Below are positions 32,381 to 33,963 of a DNA stretch of 33,963 nucleotides, one piece after another. Under the pieces are notes generated by a model that had not been told where the DNA came from, ran no database searches, and saw only the letters and a list, made by a program, of their open reading frames with translations. The position numbers and the translations under genes were made by a program. The first letter of the stretch is position 1. Each line of letters begins with the position of its first letter. This DNA comes from Merdiplasma sp964643295 (GTDB lineage Bacteria > Bacillota > Clostridia > Lachnospirales > Lachnospiraceae), in assembly GCA_964643295.1 (NCBI GenBank), contig CAZXSN010000027.1:1-33963 (forward strand), read 5' to 3'.

Positions 32381-33932
32381 ATGACACCAACACTGCCAGC
32401 AGAACTTCTGCAGCTGATTCAATGCGGGAAAAGCAGTACCGTGGAGCTTAACTTGACAGAAGGAGAAATCACGGAGGATGTCTATCAAACCGTCTGCGCT
32501 TTTTCCAACAGGGATGGGGGAAACCTCTTCCTTGGAGTAAGGGACAATGGGGAAATCTCCGGTATTGAGGAGGACAAAATCGATCAGCTTAAAAAAGACT
32601 TTGTATCCTCCGTCAGGGATGAACGAAAGATATACCCTCCGCTTTCCCTCACACCCTTAGCATACACATTTGGCGGCAGGCGCATTCTGTATATCGCTGT
32701 TCCTGTTTCCCAGGATGTCTGCCGCTTTAACGGGCGTATCTATGACAGGATCGGAGAATCCGATATTGACATCACGTACTGCTCTGATAAGGTTTTTAGG
32801 CTCTATCAGCGCAAAAGCGGCAGCTGTTACGTCGATATGGTATTCCCGGCATTCGGCGTCTCGGATCTTTGTTCGGACCTGATCGATCGGGCAAGGGCGA
32901 TGACACATGCTCGCTCGCAAAATCACCCGTGGCTTCACATGACGGACGAGGAAATCCTCCGCGGTGCCGGACTGGTCCGTAAAAGTCCAGAATCCGGTAA
33001 GGAAGGCCTTACCCTTGCCGCTATCCTTCTGTTCGGCACGGATCAGCTGATCATGTCAGTCCTTCCGCAGTACAAAACGGATGCCCTCTTTCGGGTGTTT
33101 GGTACAGAACGGTTCGATGACCGGGATGTGGTCATTACAAATCTTTTGGAAAGTTTTGATCGGCTCATGGAGTTCGGCAAGAAACATCTGAACGATACGT
33201 TCCACCTGGAAGGAATCTTGAGCGTAAGCGCGAGGAACCGCATTCTGGGGGAGATAATCTCCAATCTTCTGATGCACAGGGATTTCTCCAGTGCTTATGT
33301 CGCGAAGCTGGTGATTGAGAGGGACCGCCTCTACACCGAAAACGCCAGTCTCTCCCGCGGTCAGGGAACGTTAAATCCCGCGGCTTTGGAGCCGTCTGCA
33401 AAAAACCCGCCGATAGCGAAGGTGTTTCGCGAAATCGGCCTCACTGACGAACCTGGCTCCGGTATAAGAAATACATATAGATACACGGAAATGTACTCCG
33501 GTGGTGAACCTCGGTTCGTAGAGGGAGATGTTTTTCGGGTTATGATTCCGCTGTCGGAAGCAGCGACCGCGACTGTGGGACCCGTCCCCTCTGGTTCATC
33601 TGCTTCATCGAGTTGTCGAATGGAGCAGTAAAAAGCTGATGAAGCTGTAAATGAACCAGTAAAGGAAGACGATGAAGCTGTAATGGAGCAGTAAAGGATG
33701 CCGATGAAGCTGTAAATGAACCAGTAAATGAGCCCAATGAAGCTGTAAATGGAGCAAAAAATCTGACCGCCGCTAAGAGGCGAATTCTTAAAAGCGATCC
33801 GGCAGAATCCATGCATCACGGGGAAAAAGATGGCCCGGCGGCTAGCATCTGGGGAAAGCGCCGCATATCGCGCGATTCAAAAGCTGAAGGCGCAGGAACT
33901 CCTTACGCGTATTAGGATCCGCCAAAAAATAA
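32381..33932 (+). pseudogene. AlbA_2 (Schlafen-like) ATP-binding regulator, C-terminus broken by indels
   Basis: The first 416 codons (32381-33631) are open. They carry an AlbA_2 domain (GEITEDVYQTVCAFSNRDGG, NLFLGVRDNGEISGIEED, RIYDRIGESDIDIT) and a RecG-like HATPase_c_4 region (EIISNLLMHRDFSSAYV, PIAKVFREIGLTDEPGSGIR). AAAGGAGG precedes the ATG. Normal family members continue through a VN-rich linker into a winged helix. Here that part is present but scattered over frames: DEAVNEPV repeats (33635-33755), NLTAAKRRIL (frame 1), then KAIRQNPCITGKKMARRLAS and AAYRAIQKLKAQELLTRI (frame 2), ending GSAKK-stop at 33932 after another shift. At least three single-base changes plus the stop at 33629 separate the pieces. 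The truncated product may keep its enzymatic-like part but lacks the DNA-binding tail. Confidence 0.8.
33608..33760 (+). repeat. Degenerate tandem repeats encoding the VNE/DEAV linker
   Basis: Units of the type gatgaagctgta and aatgaaccagta recur at 33638, 33671, 33703 and 33737, with variants of aatggagcagta between them. One unit lacks a base (gctgtaatgg against gctgtaaatgg), which changes the frame. Confidence 0.65.
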
Positions 33933-33963
33933 CTTGTATTTTTTATACCATTGTTAACTCAGT

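Noticed and set aside
33361..33819. Minus-strand frame with repeated SFIG/FTGS segments, resembling a membrane protein
   Set aside because: It is the antisense reading of the AlbA_2 linker repeats; the hydrophobic look comes from the complement of GAA/GTA-rich repeats.
1..33963. tRNA, rRNA, CRISPR arrays, intact IS elements
   Set aside because: None seen on either strand by eye: no regularly spaced CRISPR-like repeats, no tRNA-like T-loop motifs, and no transposase frames.

Overview
The window looks like chromosomal DNA of a mid-GC gut-type Clostridia, most likely Lachnospiraceae. The reasons are AGGAGG-type ribosome binding sites on nearly every gene, TTGACA/TATAAT-type promoters, a BspA-like leucine-rich surface protein, Opp/Dpp peptide-type ABC transporters and a phloretin-hydrolase-family enzyme. 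The genus assignment is inference. I found no rRNA, tRNA, CRISPR array or intact IS transposase.

Bases 1-12063 are a minus-strand defence region. Reading leftward it holds an SNF2-type helicase with a degenerate PLD-like N-terminus, a DUF4391 protein with an extremely acidic tail, a roughly 1.3 kb gene-poor scar containing a frameshifted Phd/YefM antitoxin relic, and then brxA, brxB and brxC of a BREX system. The BREX methylase (PglX) and phosphatase (PglZ) are absent, but the operon runs off the left edge. Directly after brxC comes a DUF3791 gene and an overlapping DUF3990 (ADP-ribosyltransferase-like) gene. The DUF3791 gene is cut by a 235-bp element with 17-bp terminal inverted repeats and a 7-bp target duplication. 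Removing the element and one duplication restores the DUF3791 frame exactly, so this is a miniature transposable element inside a toxin-antitoxin-like gene embedded in a BREX operon.

Bases 12064-14381 are gene-poor except for one small XRE-type regulator with a perfect sigma-A promoter. Bases 14382-25071 are a ten-gene minus-strand catabolic cluster: a solute-binding protein, two permeases, two ATPases, an alpha/beta esterase, a beta-propeller lactonase-like protein, a neutral-ceramidase-like protein, a phloretin/DAPG-hydrolase-family enzyme and a small membrane protein. A divergent LysR regulator sits at 25221-26159. The likely logic is import of a plant-derived or acylated small molecule followed by ester, lactone, amide and C-C cleavage. 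The substrate is unknown.

Bases 26160-33963 are accessory: an AAA ATPase with altered catalytic motifs, a DUF488 protein, a small charged coiled-coil protein with a palindromic promoter, a candidate small RNA, a frameshifted BspA-like surface protein, and an AlbA_2/Schlafen-type regulator whose repeat-rich linker and winged-helix tail are broken by several indels. Single-base lesions recur in accessory genes, while the long defence and transport genes are intact.
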